Part shown: positions 42,178 to 52,455 of the stretch, piece after piece | Layout of the letters: every line of letters begins with the position of its first letter | Numbering within the stretch: the first letter of the stretch is position 1 | Source of the DNA: Hominifimenecus microfluidus | GTDB taxonomy: Bacteria > Bacillota > Clostridia > Lachnospirales > Lachnospiraceae | Direction of reading: 5' to 3' | Length of the DNA stretch: 52,488 nt | Assembly (NCBI GenBank): GCA_020687485.1 | Contig: JAJEQR010000026.1 | Coordinates: forward strand, 1 to 52,488 | The notes under the pieces: model-generated | The model's database searches: none | What the model was told of the DNA's origin: nothing | Seen by the model: only the letters and a program-made list of their open reading frames with translations | Translations under genes and position numbers: made by a program

Positions 42178-42234
42178 TCTGAGAACCTGTTTTCATGGGA
42201 ACATTATTTACAAGTTCCGCGTAAATTGTTGGAA

Positions 42235-43542
42235 TTACTTTGAGGACCTCCCGGAATCGTCGGCAGATTCCTTCTTCTTCACGGTAGGAATTATGGCAAG
42301 GTCGAACTTGTCATTGAGGATACGCTGACTGGAATACAGGCTGCAGTTACCACTGAACAGAAGGCTGACAGCACATACAATCGCGAAGAGTACCACATAG
42401 CGGCTGCCGCAGAGCTCAACGCCGAGAAATATACTGGCGAACGGGCAGTTCGAGACGCCGCAGAATACCGCAACCATACCAAGGGCAGCACCAAGGCTGG
42501 CGTCCAGCCCAAGAAGCGGCGCGACTACACACCCGAAGCTGGCGCCGACTGCGAAGCTGGGGACGATCTCGCCGCCCTTGAAGCCCGCGCCGAGAGTCAC
42601 AGCCGTCAGGAGCAGCTTGATCAGGAAGGTTGCCCAATGGGAATTGCCGGCCACGGCCTCCTCCACCAGATTCATACCGGCGCCGTTGAAAGCGGGCGTA
42701 TCCAGAAAGAGCGTGACAGCGATTACGATAATACCGCCAAGAATCACGCGCAGATAAGAATTCGTTGTTACAAGATTGTATGCAGCGCGTGCGTGGTGCA
42801 TGACAAAGCAGAACAGGATGCTTACGAATGCGCACAGCAGCGCCAACACCGCCGTAGAGAGCATTACTGTAGGTGTAGAGGTCAGCTGAGAAGTCACAAG
42901 AAGAACAATATGCTCACCGCCCAGCAGCTTCGAGATCGAGTAGGCAATCAGACTGGAGAGCAGGGTGGGAAGCAGTCCCAGATGCTCCATATGGCCGACC
43001 TCGGCAACTTCGATACTGAAGACTGTCGCTGTTAGCGGAGTACCGAACAGCGCACTGAAGAATGCACCCATACCACACATAACGCCCACCTTCTGGCTGC
43101 GTTCCGGCAGGTCGAATCGTGAGCCGATTTTATGACTGAAGAGACTTCCGATACTGCCGCCAATCTGCAGAGCAGCCCCTTCACGTCCGGCACTGCCGCC
43201 GCCCAGCTGCGTCAGAATTGTGGAGATAAACATAATGAAGCCGACGCGCAGCGGAACTGGTTCGTTCTTGCGCACACTGTCCAGGATGCGGTTTGTACCG
43301 CGATCCGTGTGCATGCCGCAGCTGTGATAGAGCAGAATGATCAGGGCACCGATCAGAGGTAAAGTAAAGAGCAGCCAGGGGTGCGCGGCGCGCAGCGCGT
43401 TCGCTTTCCGCAGACTGTGATGGAAGAGTGTACCGAGCAGTCCGCAAGGAATACCGATTAAAAGACTCATAACCACCCATTTCAGGGATTCTTCCAGATA
43501 GTCGTGAATTTCTTCACCGATAAGTTTGCGGATTTTTTTCAT
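42235..43542 (-). CDS. ClC family chloride channel / anion-proton antiporter
   Basis: Integral membrane protein of 435 aa with about ten hydrophobic segments. GGGSAGREGAALQIGG contains the gating glutamate in the GREGP-like motif, and FKGGEIVPSFAVGASFG is the second anion-binding loop. AFFSALFGTPLTATVFSIEV is the typical helix between them. The Ser/Tyr ion-coordinating positions are partly changed, so whether it carries chloride, fluoride or another anion is open; no fluoride riboswitch precedes it. It lacks C-terminal CBS domains. I use ATG 43542, 11 nt after AAAGGAG, rather than GTG 43554, which overlaps that site. Confidence 0.9.
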   Translation of the reverse strand: MKKIRKLIGEEIHDYLEESLKWVVMSLLIGIPCGLLGTLFHHSLRKANALRAAHPWLLFTLPLIGALIILLYHSCGMHTDRGTNRILDSVRKNEPVPLRVGFIMFISTILTQLGGGSAGREGAALQIGGSIGSLFSHKIGSRFDLPERSQKVGVMCGMGAFFSALFGTPLTATVFSIEVAEVGHMEHLGLLPTLLSSLIAYSISKLLGGEHIVLLVTSQLTSTPTVMLSTAVLALLCAFVSILFCFVMHHARAAYNLVTTNSYLRVILGGIIVIAVTLFLDTPAFNGAGMNLVEEAVAGNSHWATFLIKLLLTAVTLGAGFKGGEIVPSFAVGASFGCVVAPLLGLDASLGAALGMVAVFCGVSNCPFASIFLGVELCGSRYVVLFAIVCAVSLLFSGNCSLYSSQRILNDKFDLAIIPTVKKKESADDSGRSSK

Positions 43543-43604
43543 AGCACCAGCCACTCCTTTGTAATTGCTTTATAAAAATTTTGAACATAGTCAGACCAAA
43601 AGTC

Positions 43605-43633
43605 AGTTTATCACGCCAGTGTTAAAAATGCAA
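43605..43633 (-). promoter_or_regulatory. Promoter of the ClC gene
   Basis: On the minus strand: TTGCAT (43633-43628), 17-bp spacer, TAAACT (43610-43605). It lies back to back with the promoter at 43649. Confidence 0.5.
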
Positions 43634-43648
43634 GAAGAAAAGCGCCGG

Positions 43649-43677
43649 TTTACAAAACGAAGGAAATGTTGTAAAAT
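43649..43677 (+). promoter_or_regulatory. Promoter of the flavoprotein-cmk-ispH-rpsA operon
   Basis: TTTACA (43649-43654), 17-bp spacer, TAAAAT (43672-43677), with a leader of about 75 bp. Confidence 0.7.
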
Positions 43678-43756
43678 ACATTATTGCGAAAAAGAAGAAT
43701 CGCGAAAGTGCTTATGTGCGGAGCGGTTTCATTGATATAAGAAAGTTAATGACAAT

Positions 43757-44995
43757 ATGAAGAAAATAATAGTAATCGGCGGCGGAGCTGCCGGTATGAT
43801 GGCGGCAATCGCTGCAGCGGAGAACGGCCATACAGTTGTTCTCTATGAGAAGAATGAGAAGCTTGGCAAGAAGATCTATATTACCGGAAAGGGACGCTGC
43901 AATGTTACGAATGCCTGTGACTGGCAGACCTTTTTCGATAATATTATCTCGAATCCCAAGTTTATGTTCTCGTCCTTCGGCGCGTGGAATAATCAGGATA
44001 TGATGGATTGGCTAGAGGCAAAGGGGCTTCGCCTGAAGACAGAGCGCGGGAACCGTGTATTCCCGGAATCGGACAAGTCCTCGGATGTGATCCGCACCCT
44101 GCAGAAAGAACTGGAACGTCTGGGAGTAAAGATTTATCTGAATACTCCGGTGAAGGAACTCCTTCTTGATGGCGAGTGCTGCACCGGCGTGGTTCTTATG
44201 AACGGCAGAAGAGAGAATGCAGATGCGGTGATCGTGGCGACCGGCGGGATTTCCTACCCTTCGACCGGTTCCACCGGCGATGGCTACCGCATGGCAGAAC
44301 AGGCAGGACTGAAGGTGACGGAAACTTCCCCGGCATTGGTTCCTTTTGACGCTGTCTTTGCGGATGGACGCCAGGTGAAAGAGTTGCAGGGGCTTTCCCT
44401 GAAAAATATCTCCGTCAGCATTTATCAGAAAGAACGCCTGCTGACTTCCGCCTTTGGAGAGATGCTGTTCACGCATTTCGGAGTCAGCGGCCCGGTACTT
44501 CTCTCAGCCAGCAGTATGGTGACAGGAGCAATCCGCAGGGGAGAGCTTCACATGGAGCTGGATTTCAAGCCGGCGCTTACGGAAGCACAGCTGGATGCCA
44601 GAATTCTCCGCGAGTTCGAGGTGGCGAAGAATAAGCAGCTGAAGAACGTGATGGGGAGTCTGCTTCCTTCCGGTGTGATTCCTCCGGTGCTTCGCGCGGC
44701 GTCTGTGGCTGCGGAGAAGCCGATCCATGAGATCACGAAGGCGGAGAGAGAACGCCTGGTGCAGGTGCTGAAGCATTTCCCAATGCGATTAACGGGACTG
44801 CGGGGCTATAATGAGGCGATCATCACGCAGGGTGGAGTCTCAGTGCGGGAGATTGCTCCGGCTACAATGGAGTCAAAGAAAGTGAAAGGCTTGTTTTTCG
44901 CCGGGGAAGTGCTGGATGTGGATGCGCTGACCGGTGGTTATAATCTGCAGATTGCATGGTCTACCGGCTATGCGGCAGGAAAAGGAGTAGAATAA
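43757..44995 (+). CDS. NAD(P)/FAD-dependent oxidoreductase, HI0933/BaiN family
   Basis: Flavoprotein of 412 aa with an N-terminal Rossmann FAD-binding motif (VIGGGAAGMMAAIAAAENG), KNEKLGKKIYITGKGRCN (family signature), ATGGISYPSTGSTGDGYRMA, and a C-terminal FAD loop FFAGEVLDVDALTGGYNLQ. Members are very common in Clostridia, and one homologue (BaiN) has been linked to bile acid reduction, but that role cannot be assumed here. It is the first gene of a cluster with cmk and ispH, an arrangement I recall from other Clostridia. The ribosome-binding site is weak (AAGAAAG), unlike its neighbours. Confidence 0.9.
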   Translation: MKKIIVIGGGAAGMMAAIAAAENGHTVVLYEKNEKLGKKIYITGKGRCNVTNACDWQTFFDNIISNPKFMFSSFGAWNNQDMMDWLEAKGLRLKTERGNRVFPESDKSSDVIRTLQKELERLGVKIYLNTPVKELLLDGECCTGVVLMNGRRENADAVIVATGGISYPSTGSTGDGYRMAEQAGLKVTETSPALVPFDAVFADGRQVKELQGLSLKNISVSIYQKERLLTSAFGEMLFTHFGVSGPVLLSASSMVTGAIRRGELHMELDFKPALTEAQLDARILREFEVAKNKQLKNVMGSLLPSGVIPPVLRAASVAAEKPIHEITKAERERLVQVLKHFPMRLTGLRGYNEAIITQGGVSVREIAPATMESKKVKGLFFAGEVLDVDALTGGYNLQIAWSTGYAAGKGVE

Positions 44996-44996
44996 G

Positions 44997-45674
44997 ATGA
45001 CAAAGAACAGAAGTATTGCAATTGACGGTCCTGCAGGCGCAGGCAAGAGTACGATCGCGAAGGAGATTGCAGCGAAGCTGGACATGATCTATGTGGACAC
45101 CGGCGCGATGTACCGGGCGATGGCAATTTATTTCCTCTCTCTCGGCCTTGACGGTAAGGACGAGGCAGGAATTTGTGCAGCTTGCGGCGGAGCTGATGTA
45201 TCGGTTATTTATGAAAACGGAGCGCAGCAGCTGATTGTGAATGGAGAGAATGTAACGCCCCGGCTTCGTGAGGAGGTAGTCGGCCAGATGGCGAGCAACT
45301 GTGCCGTTTATGGACCGGTGAGAAGCAAATTGGTGGAGCTGCAGCGGGAACTGGCAGACCGCACGCCTGTAATCATGGATGGCCGCGATATCGGAAGCGT
45401 TGTTCTTCCGAATGCGGGACTGAAAGTGTATCTGACTGCCAGTGTAGAGGAGCGCGCGAGAAGACGTTATAAAGAGCTGATAGAGAAGGGAGAGACCTGT
45501 GATATTATAGAGGTGGAGAAGACGATCGCAGATCGTGACTATCAGGATATGCACCGGGAGAACAGTCCGCTCTGCCAGGCGGAGGACGCCGTTCTGGTGG
45601 ATAGCTCGAATATGACAGCGGCACAGGTAGTGGATACGATTCTTGATCTCTACCGGAAGGCGGTTGCAGAATGA
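44997..45674 (+). CDS. cmk: Cytidylate kinase
   Basis: Phosphorylates CMP and dCMP with ATP in nucleotide salvage and CTP supply. The 225-residue protein begins with AIDGPAGAGKSTIAKEIA (P-loop), followed by YVDTGAMYRAMAIYFL and VIMDGRDIGSVVLPNAGLKV, and YQDMHRENSPLCQAEDAVL near the end. It starts 1 bp after the flavoprotein stop, with AAAGGAG upstream, and its stop overlaps ispH (ATGA), so the three genes are one translationally coupled unit. Confidence 0.97.
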   Translation: MTKNRSIAIDGPAGAGKSTIAKEIAAKLDMIYVDTGAMYRAMAIYFLSLGLDGKDEAGICAACGGADVSVIYENGAQQLIVNGENVTPRLREEVVGQMASNCAVYGPVRSKLVELQRELADRTPVIMDGRDIGSVVLPNAGLKVYLTASVEERARRRYKELIEKGETCDIIEVEKTIADRDYQDMHRENSPLCQAEDAVLVDSSNMTAAQVVDTILDLYRKAVAE

Positions 45675-46519
45675 CGGATGTGATCGTTGCGAAAACAGCC
45701 GGATTCTGCTTCGGCGTGACGAAAGCGGTGGAAAAGGTCTATCAGCAGGCGGAAGAGGGGATTACTCCGATTTACACTTACGGTCCGATTATTCATAATG
45801 AAGAAGTGGTTGCTGATTTGGAGAGAAAAGGCGTTCGCGTGATCTCGGATGAAGCAGCGCTGGAGCAGATCCATGAGGGGACTATTGTGATCCGCTCGCA
45901 CGGGGTCGGGAGAACGGAGGAGGAGAAGATGCGCAGCATCGGCCTTCAAGTTGTAGACGCAACCTGCCCGTTTGTAAAGAAAATTCACCGGATTGTGAGC
46001 AAAGCTTCGGAGGATGGACGTTCGATTATTATCATTGGAAGCGCGGAGCATCCGGAGGTAAAGGGAATCCGCGGCTGGTGTGGCAACTCTGCATATGTGA
46101 TCGGCGAAATTGAAGAAGTTGAGACGCTTCCGGCTCTGGATCGTGTGACGGTCGTGAGCCAGACCACATTTAATTATAAGAAATTCAAAGAAATAGTTGA
46201 AAAAATAAAGGAAAAGCGTTATGATAGTTGTGTTGTGAACACAATTTGCAATGCTACACAGGAACGTCAAGTCGAGGCGAGGCAGATCGCCGGAGCAGTT
46301 GAGGCTATGATCGTGATCGGAGGGAAGAACAGCTCCAACACGCAGAAGCTTTATAACATCTGTAAGGATGTCTGCCCACATACTTACTATATCCAGACAC
46401 TCGTTGACCTAGAGCCGCAAGGTTTCCCTAATGTACGTAGCGTAGGTATCACAGCAGGGGCGAGCACCCCGAAGAATATTATTGAGGAGGTTCATAGTTA
46501 TGTCAGAAGTAAGCTTTGA
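45671..46519 (+). CDS. ispH: 4-hydroxy-3-methylbut-2-enyl diphosphate reductase
   Basis: Iron-sulfur enzyme for the last step of the MEP isoprenoid pathway, making IPP and DMAPP from HMBPP. The three cluster-binding cysteines are in TAGFCFGVTKAV, VDATCPFVKKIH and NTICNATQERQ; IRSHGVGRTEEE and GGKNSSNTQKL add the substrate histidine and Ser-Asn contacts. At 282 aa it is the plain enzyme. In many Clostridia ispH is fused to the S1 protein; here the genes are separate but overlap by 20 bp in different frames. Confidence 0.97.
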   Translation: MTDVIVAKTAGFCFGVTKAVEKVYQQAEEGITPIYTYGPIIHNEEVVADLERKGVRVISDEAALEQIHEGTIVIRSHGVGRTEEEKMRSIGLQVVDATCPFVKKIHRIVSKASEDGRSIIIIGSAEHPEVKGIRGWCGNSAYVIGEIEEVETLPALDRVTVVSQTTFNYKKFKEIVEKIKEKRYDSCVVNTICNATQERQVEARQIAGAVEAMIVIGGKNSSNTQKLYNICKDVCPHTYYIQTLVDLEPQGFPNVRSVGITAGASTPKNIIEEVHSYVRSKL

Positions 46520-47585
46520 ACAGTTACTGAATGAGGAAGGCTCATTAAACCAAATACGTACAGGAGCAGTTGTTAAGGGCACCGTTATCGGCGTGAAGGA
46601 AAACGAGATCAGCCTGAACATTGGCTACAAGGCTGATGGTATCGTTACCAAGAACGAGTACACCAATGATTCTTCCGCAGATCTGACCCAGCTGGTTCAT
46701 GTTGGCGATGAGATGGAGGTTAAGGTACTGAAGGTGAATGATGGCGAAGGCCAGGTTGCTCTTTCCTACAAGAGACTGGCTCAGGATCGCAGCAGCAAGG
46801 TGCTGGAAGAGGCCTTTGAGAACAAGACTGTTCTGAAGGCAAAGGTTGCACAGGTACTGAACGGCGGTCTGAGCGTGCTGGTTGACGGCATCCGCGTATT
46901 TATCCCTGCAAGCCTGGTTTCCGATGGCTACGAGAGAGATCTCACAAAGTATGCGGATCAGGAGATCGAGTTCGTTATCATCGAGTTCAATCCGAAGAGA
47001 CGCCGCATCATCGGCGACCGCAAGCAGATCCTGGTAGAGCGCAAGGCAGCTATGCAGAAGGAGCTGATGGAGCGCATCCAGGAAGGCATGATCGTTAACG
47101 GTACCGTTAAGAATCTGACCGATTTCGGTGCATTCATTGATCTTGGCGGCGCAGACGGTCTGTTGCACATTTCTGAGATGTCCTGGGGTCGTATCGACAG
47201 CCCGAAGGAGATGTTCTCCGTAGGTGATGAGGTAGAGGCTTTCATTAAGGAGATCAAGGGTGACAAGATTGCACTGTCCCTGAAGTTCCCTGACAAGAAT
47301 CCCTGGGTGAACGCAGATGAGAAGTACGCAGTAGGCAATGTAGTTACCGGTAAGGTAGCACGTATGACCGATTTCGGCGCATTCATTGAGCTGGAACCCG
47401 GCGTAGACGCTCTGCTTCATGTATCTCAGATCTCTCGCGCTCACGTAGAGAAGCCTTCGGATGTTCTGAGTATCGGCCAGGAGATCGAAGCTAAGGTTGT
47501 TGACTTCAACCCGGATGAGAGAAAGATCAGTCTGAGCATCAAGGCTCTGGAGAACGAAGCTGCAGAGGAGAACACCGAGGAGTAA
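46500..47585 (+). CDS. rpsA: S1-domain RNA-binding protein (ribosomal protein S1-like)
   Basis: A 361-residue protein with four S1 domains, starting at about residue 17: KGTVIGVKENEISLNIGYKA, KAKVAQVLNGGLSVLVDG, NGTVKNLTDFGAFIDLGGAD and TGKVARMTDFGAFIELEPG. The last two are the best matches to the canonical S1 fold. Proteobacterial S1 has six domains; the four-domain form is normal for low-GC Gram-positives and probably assists mRNA binding to the ribosome. The start at 46500 follows GGAGG, located inside ispH. An acidic tail (ENEAAEENTEE) ends the protein. A terminator follows. Confidence 0.93.
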   Translation: MSEVSFEQLLNEEGSLNQIRTGAVVKGTVIGVKENEISLNIGYKADGIVTKNEYTNDSSADLTQLVHVGDEMEVKVLKVNDGEGQVALSYKRLAQDRSSKVLEEAFENKTVLKAKVAQVLNGGLSVLVDGIRVFIPASLVSDGYERDLTKYADQEIEFVIIEFNPKRRRIIGDRKQILVERKAAMQKELMERIQEGMIVNGTVKNLTDFGAFIDLGGADGLLHISEMSWGRIDSPKEMFSVGDEVEAFIKEIKGDKIALSLKFPDKNPWVNADEKYAVGNVVTGKVARMTDFGAFIELEPGVDALLHVSQISRAHVEKPSDVLSIGQEIEAKVVDFNPDERKISLSIKALENEAAEENTEE

Positions 47586-47648
47586 TTTCCGGATATTTTC
47601 TTGAGAAAGCAGAAGTTCATTTGATCAGATGAATCATAAGAACACTAG

Positions 47649-47677
47649 GAGACCGGCATAATGCCGGTCTCTTTTTC
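47649..47677 (+). terminator. Terminator of the ispH-rpsA operon
   Basis: A perfect 11-bp stem, GAGACCGGCAT (47649-47659) with ATGCCGGTCTC (47661-47671), a tight loop, then TTTTTCT. Confidence 0.92.
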
Positions 47678-47753
47678 TAAAATTTCTGAAAATCCGCAGT
47701 TGGATTCCTCGGCAGCGCCTGTTTTTATGTTTTCTTAATTTTTTATATACCCC

Positions 47754-47782
47754 TTGAAATGTCTATGGTTTTCAGGTAAAAT
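47754..47782 (+). promoter_or_regulatory. Promoter of the lipoprotein gene
   Basis: TTGAAA (47754-47759), 17-bp spacer, TAAAAT (47777-47782), about 42 bp before the ATG. Confidence 0.8.
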
Positions 47783-47824
47783 AAAATGAATTGTTTGTAT
47801 TCAGTTAGGAGGAGGTTTTTCTTT

Positions 47825-48484
47825 ATGAAGTGTGGAAAACGCTTAATTGCCGGCGTTTTTGCAGCCGTGCTCAGCCTTGGTCTGACCGCCTGCAGTTCCG
47901 TGAAATTTGAGCCTACAGAGACAAGTATTTTCATCCAGAAGGATCGAAAGGTTGTCAGCGCGGAGATCGAGTCCTTTGACAACAGTGCTTATGCAGACAG
48001 CCCCCGGTATAAGGAGGATGAGCTGAAGGCTTTTGTAGAGGATGCGGTTATTACATACAACAGTGAGAATGGTGGCGCGGCAAAGGCTTATGTCGAAGAG
48101 AAGGGAGAGGAGCTCCCGGTAGCGGTAGAGAGCCTGACCGTGGCAGATAATACCGCCACACTTTTACTGGATTTTGCAAGCGCGGATGATTATCTTCTGT
48201 TCAATGGAACCGCCGATGCAGCTCCGGTGAAGGATCTGATTATCGGAACGGTTCAGGACGGTGTGAATTCCGGACTGGATTTCTCCGGTATGGTGAATGC
48301 GGATGGAACGGCTGCTGATCTGGACAAGCTGACATCCTCTTCCAAGTATTCTCTGGTATCTGTAACGGGAAGCACTGTGATGAAGGTGGAAGGTAAGGTA
48401 GTATATATGAGTGCCGGTGTTACTCTGAAGGATGAACATACAGTAGTGACAACCGATGACACCAGTTATATTATATTTAAATAA
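47825..48484 (+). CDS. Putative lipoprotein of unknown function
   Basis: A 219-residue exported protein. A Lys-containing N terminus, hydrophobic core and the lipobox LTAC at about 18-21 indicate lipid attachment at Cys21 and anchoring on the outer face of the membrane. The mature part has no membrane helix and repeats several short beta-like stretches ([20 protein letters not shown]). I do not recognise a domain. Start at ATG 47825 behind AGGAGGAGG; an in-frame ATG at 47786 lies in the promoter and is not credible. It stands between rpsA and glycyl-tRNA synthetase with 19 bp to the latter, so the two may share a transcript. Confidence 0.8.
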   Translation: MKCGKRLIAGVFAAVLSLGLTACSSVKFEPTETSIFIQKDRKVVSAEIESFDNSAYADSPRYKEDELKAFVEDAVITYNSENGGAAKAYVEEKGEELPVAVESLTVADNTATLLLDFASADDYLLFNGTADAAPVKDLIIGTVQDGVNSGLDFSGMVNADGTAADLDKLTSSSKYSLVSVTGSTVMKVEGKVVYMSAGVTLKDEHTVVTTDDTSYIIFK

Positions 48485-48503
48485 GCAGAGGAGCAGAAAA
48501 ACA

Positions 48504-49892
48504 ATGGAAAAGACAATGGAAAAAATTGTAGCTCTGGCCAAGTCCAGAGGATTTGTATATCCCGGTTCCGAGATTTACGGCGGACTGGCGAACACATGGG
48601 ATTACGGTAATCTTGGTGTGGAACTGAAGAACAACGTGAAAAAGGCCTGGTGGCAGAAGTTTGTTCAGGAGAGCCCTTACAATGTGGGCGTTGACTGTGC
48701 GATCCTGATGAACTCTCAGACCTGGGTGGCATCCGGTCATCTGGGCGGTTTCAGTGATCCGCTGATGGACTGCCGCAGCTGCCATGAGCGTTTCCGCGCA
48801 GATAAGCTGATCGAGGATTTCTGCATGGAGAAGGATATTGAACTGGAAGGCTCCGTGGACGGCTGGTCCCAGGAGCAGATGAAGAACTTTATCGATGAGC
48901 ACGAGATTTCCTGCCCGACCTGCGGCAAGCATGATTTCACGGATATCCGTCAGTTCAATCTAATGTTCAAGACTTTCCAGGGTGTTACCGAGGATGCGAA
49001 GAATACCGTATATCTGCGCCCCGAGACAGCACAGGGTATCTTCGTAAACTTCAAGAACGTACAGAGAACTTCCCGCAAGAAGGTTCCGTTCGGCATCGGC
49101 CAGATCGGTAAATCCTTCCGCAACGAGATCACTCCTGGTAACTTTACCTTCCGTACCCGTGAGTTTGAGCAGATGGAACTGGAGTTCTTCTGCAAGCCCG
49201 GCACGGATCTTGACTGGTTCCAGTACTGGAGAGGCTTCTGCCGTGACTGGCTGCTGACTCTCGGCATCAAGGAAGATGAGATGCGTCTGCGCGACCACTC
49301 TCCGGAAGAGCTCTGCTTCTACAGCAAGGGTACGACGGATATCGAGTTCCTTTTTCCGTTCGGCTGGGGCGAGCTGTGGGGCATCGCGGATCGTACCGAT
49401 TACGACCTGACGCAGCATCAGAACACCTCTGGTGAGGATATGACCTACTTTGACGACGAGGCGAAGGAGAAGTACATTCCTTACGTTATTGAGCCGTCTC
49501 TGGGCGCTGACCGTGTAACGCTGGCATTCCTTTGCAGCGCATACGATGAGGAGACCATCGGCGAGGGTGATGTTCGTACCGTCCTTCATTTCCATCCGGC
49601 TCTGGCTCCGGTAAAGATCGGTATCCTTCCTCTGTCCAAGAAGCTGAACGAGAGCGCGGAGAAGATTTATGCAGAGCTTTCGAAGTACTATAACTGCGAG
49701 TTCGACGATCGCGGTAATATTGGTAAGCGTTACCGCAGACAGGATGAGATCGGTACTCCGTTCTGTGTAACGGTCGACTTCGAGACGGAAAATGACGGAG
49801 CAGTTACCGTGCGTGACCGCGACACGATGGAGCAGGTTCGTATCCCGGTTGCTGAGCTGAAGAATTATTTTGAAGATAAGTTCCGTTTCTAA
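48504..49892 (+). CDS. glyS: Glycyl-tRNA synthetase, single-chain dimeric type
   Basis: Class II aminoacyl-tRNA synthetase that charges tRNA-Gly. This is the 462-residue alpha2 form (glyQS type), distinct from the two-subunit enzyme of many other bacteria. [18 protein letters not shown] is the N-terminal signature, [15 protein letters not shown] and [15 protein letters not shown] are motif 2 region, and [18 protein letters not shown] is motif 3 with its Arg. The anticodon-binding domain begins at about 365 ([17 protein letters not shown]). ATG 48504 follows GAGGAG; a second ATG at 48516 is an alternative. No T-box leader is present; the region before it is the lipoprotein gene. Confidence 0.97.
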   Translation: MEKTMEKIVALAKSRGFVYPGSEIYGGLANTWDYGNLGVELKNNVKKAWWQKFVQESPYNVGVDCAILMNSQTWVASGHLGGFSDPLMDCRSCHERFRADKLIEDFCMEKDIELEGSVDGWSQEQMKNFIDEHEISCPTCGKHDFTDIRQFNLMFKTFQGVTEDAKNTVYLRPETAQGIFVNFKNVQRTSRKKVPFGIGQIGKSFRNEITPGNFTFRTREFEQMELEFFCKPGTDLDWFQYWRGFCRDWLLTLGIKEDEMRLRDHSPEELCFYSKGTTDIEFLFPFGWGELWGIADRTDYDLTQHQNTSGEDMTYFDDEAKEKYIPYVIEPSLGADRVTLAFLCSAYDEETIGEGDVRTVLHFHPALAPVKIGILPLSKKLNESAEKIYAELSKYYNCEFDDRGNIGKRYRRQDEIGTPFCVTVDFETENDGAVTVRDRDTMEQVRIPVAELKNYFEDKFRF

Positions 49893-49931
49893 GATAATCA
49901 GAATGATCGGAAGAAGCGGAGGAGGTGCGTC

Positions 49932-50619
49932 ATGAATTTTATCCGTTTTATGAAGACGGAGTTTCAGATCATCAAAGATCGCGATCCGGCGATTCATACG
50001 CCGCTGGAAGTGTTTCTGTACCCCAGTTTCCGTGCGATTCTGTATTATCGGGTGGCACATAAGCTCTATCTGAAGAAACATTATTTCGTTGCCCGCTGGA
50101 TCTCACAGCGGGCGGCGAGGAAGACTGGGATTGAGATTCATCCCGGCGCGAAGATCGGGAAGGGATTGTTCATCGATCATGGTCATGGCGTGATTATCGG
50201 CGAGACGGCGGTAGTAGGTGATAATGTAACCCTCTATCAGGGTGTGACTCTGGGAGGCACTGGCAAGGAGACCGGCAAGCGTCACCCTACACTGGAAGAC
50301 AATGTTATGGTCAGTGCCGGCGCGAAGATCCTGGGCTCCTTTACGATCGGCGCGAATTCCAAGATTGGCGCGGGCAGTGTGGTAATCAAGCCGGTACCAC
50401 CGAACTCCACGGTTGTCGGTGTTCCCGGTCGGGTAGTCAAGCGGGATAATGTAAGGATTCCCGCCAGTGACCTTGACCAGGTGAATCTGCCGGATCCGGT
50501 TCTGAATGATCTGGAAAAACTGAAATCGGATAACGAGATGCTCAAGGAGCAGATGACCCGTGTGATCCGCGTGCTTCTGAATCAGCAGAAGCGGGGAGAA
50601 ACTGGAAAGGAAGTATCCA

Positions 50620-50633
<14 letters not shown>
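49932..50633 (+). CDS. cysE: Serine O-acetyltransferase
   Basis: Acetylates serine with acetyl-CoA to give O-acetylserine for cysteine synthesis. The 233-residue protein has the SATase N-terminal helices (VFLYPSFRAILYYRVAHKLY) and a left-handed beta-helix of hexapeptide repeats from about 70, with HPGAKIGKGLFIDHGHGVII carrying catalytic His. GVTLGGTGKETGKRHPTL and IGAGSVVIKPVPPNSTVVG are standard. AGGAGGTG precedes the ATG. The 3' end overlaps cysS by 14 bp, matching the cysE-cysS-mrnC order of Bacillus. Confidence 0.96.
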
Positions 50634-51998
<1,365 letters not shown>

Positions 51999-52014
<16 letters not shown>

Positions 52015-52409
52015 GAAAATGCTTCGGTCTGGCCGGTCAGGATGTGAGAAAATATTCTCCCCTGACTCTGGCATACATTGGCGACGGTGTGTATGAGCTG
52101 GTCATCCGCACCGTCGTTGTAATTCGCGGCAATCAGCCGCCGAAGCAGCTGCACCGTACCAGCAGCCAGCTGGTAAAGGCACAGACACAGTCCGCGATGA
52201 TGGAAGTGCTGAAGCCGATTCTGACAGAGGAAGAACTGTCTGTTTATAAGCGCGGCCGCAACGCGAATCCTTCTTCCATGGCGAAGCATGCCAGTATGCA
52301 GGAATACCGCAGGGCGACAGGATTCGAAGCTTTGATGGGGTATCTCTATCTGGCAGGCCGTGAGGAACGTGTCCTTGAGCTGGTGAAGACCGGTCTGGAA
52401 GGCATCTAA
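51999..52409 (+). CDS. mrnC: Mini-ribonuclease III
   Basis: A 136-residue RNase III-like nuclease domain without a double-stranded RNA-binding domain, which matures 23S rRNA in Firmicutes. The signature LTLAYIGDGVYELVIRTVVV contains the catalytic Asp, KRGRNANPSSMAKHA is the family-specific basic segment, and EYRRATGFEALMGYLYLAG supplies the second acidic site. It follows cysS with a 16-bp overlap, exactly as in Bacillus. An interspersed repeat lies just after the stop codon. Confidence 0.97.
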
Positions 52410-52413
52410 TATT

Positions 52414-52455
52414 ATGATGTTGGGGTCAAAAGGTTTTTTGACCCCTTTGATACCA
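52414..52455. repeat. GGGGTCAAAA-type interspersed repeat, copy 2
   Basis: Starts with the same 18 bases as copy 1 (ATGATGTTGGGGTCAAAA). A perfect 10-bp stem, GGGGTCAAAA (52422-52431) with TTTTGACCCC (52436-52445), encloses GGTT and is followed by TTTGATACCA. It may double as the terminator for cysE-cysS-mrnC. The last 30 bp of the window hold no gene. Confidence 0.8.

Noticed and set aside
43543-43756. Fluoride riboswitch before the ClC gene
   Set aside because: The expected conserved pseudoknot sequences are absent; only two back-to-back promoters are seen.
43757-44995. Bile acid dehydroxylation (bai) gene
   Set aside because: The family is widespread, no other bai gene is present and the gene sits with cmk and ispH.
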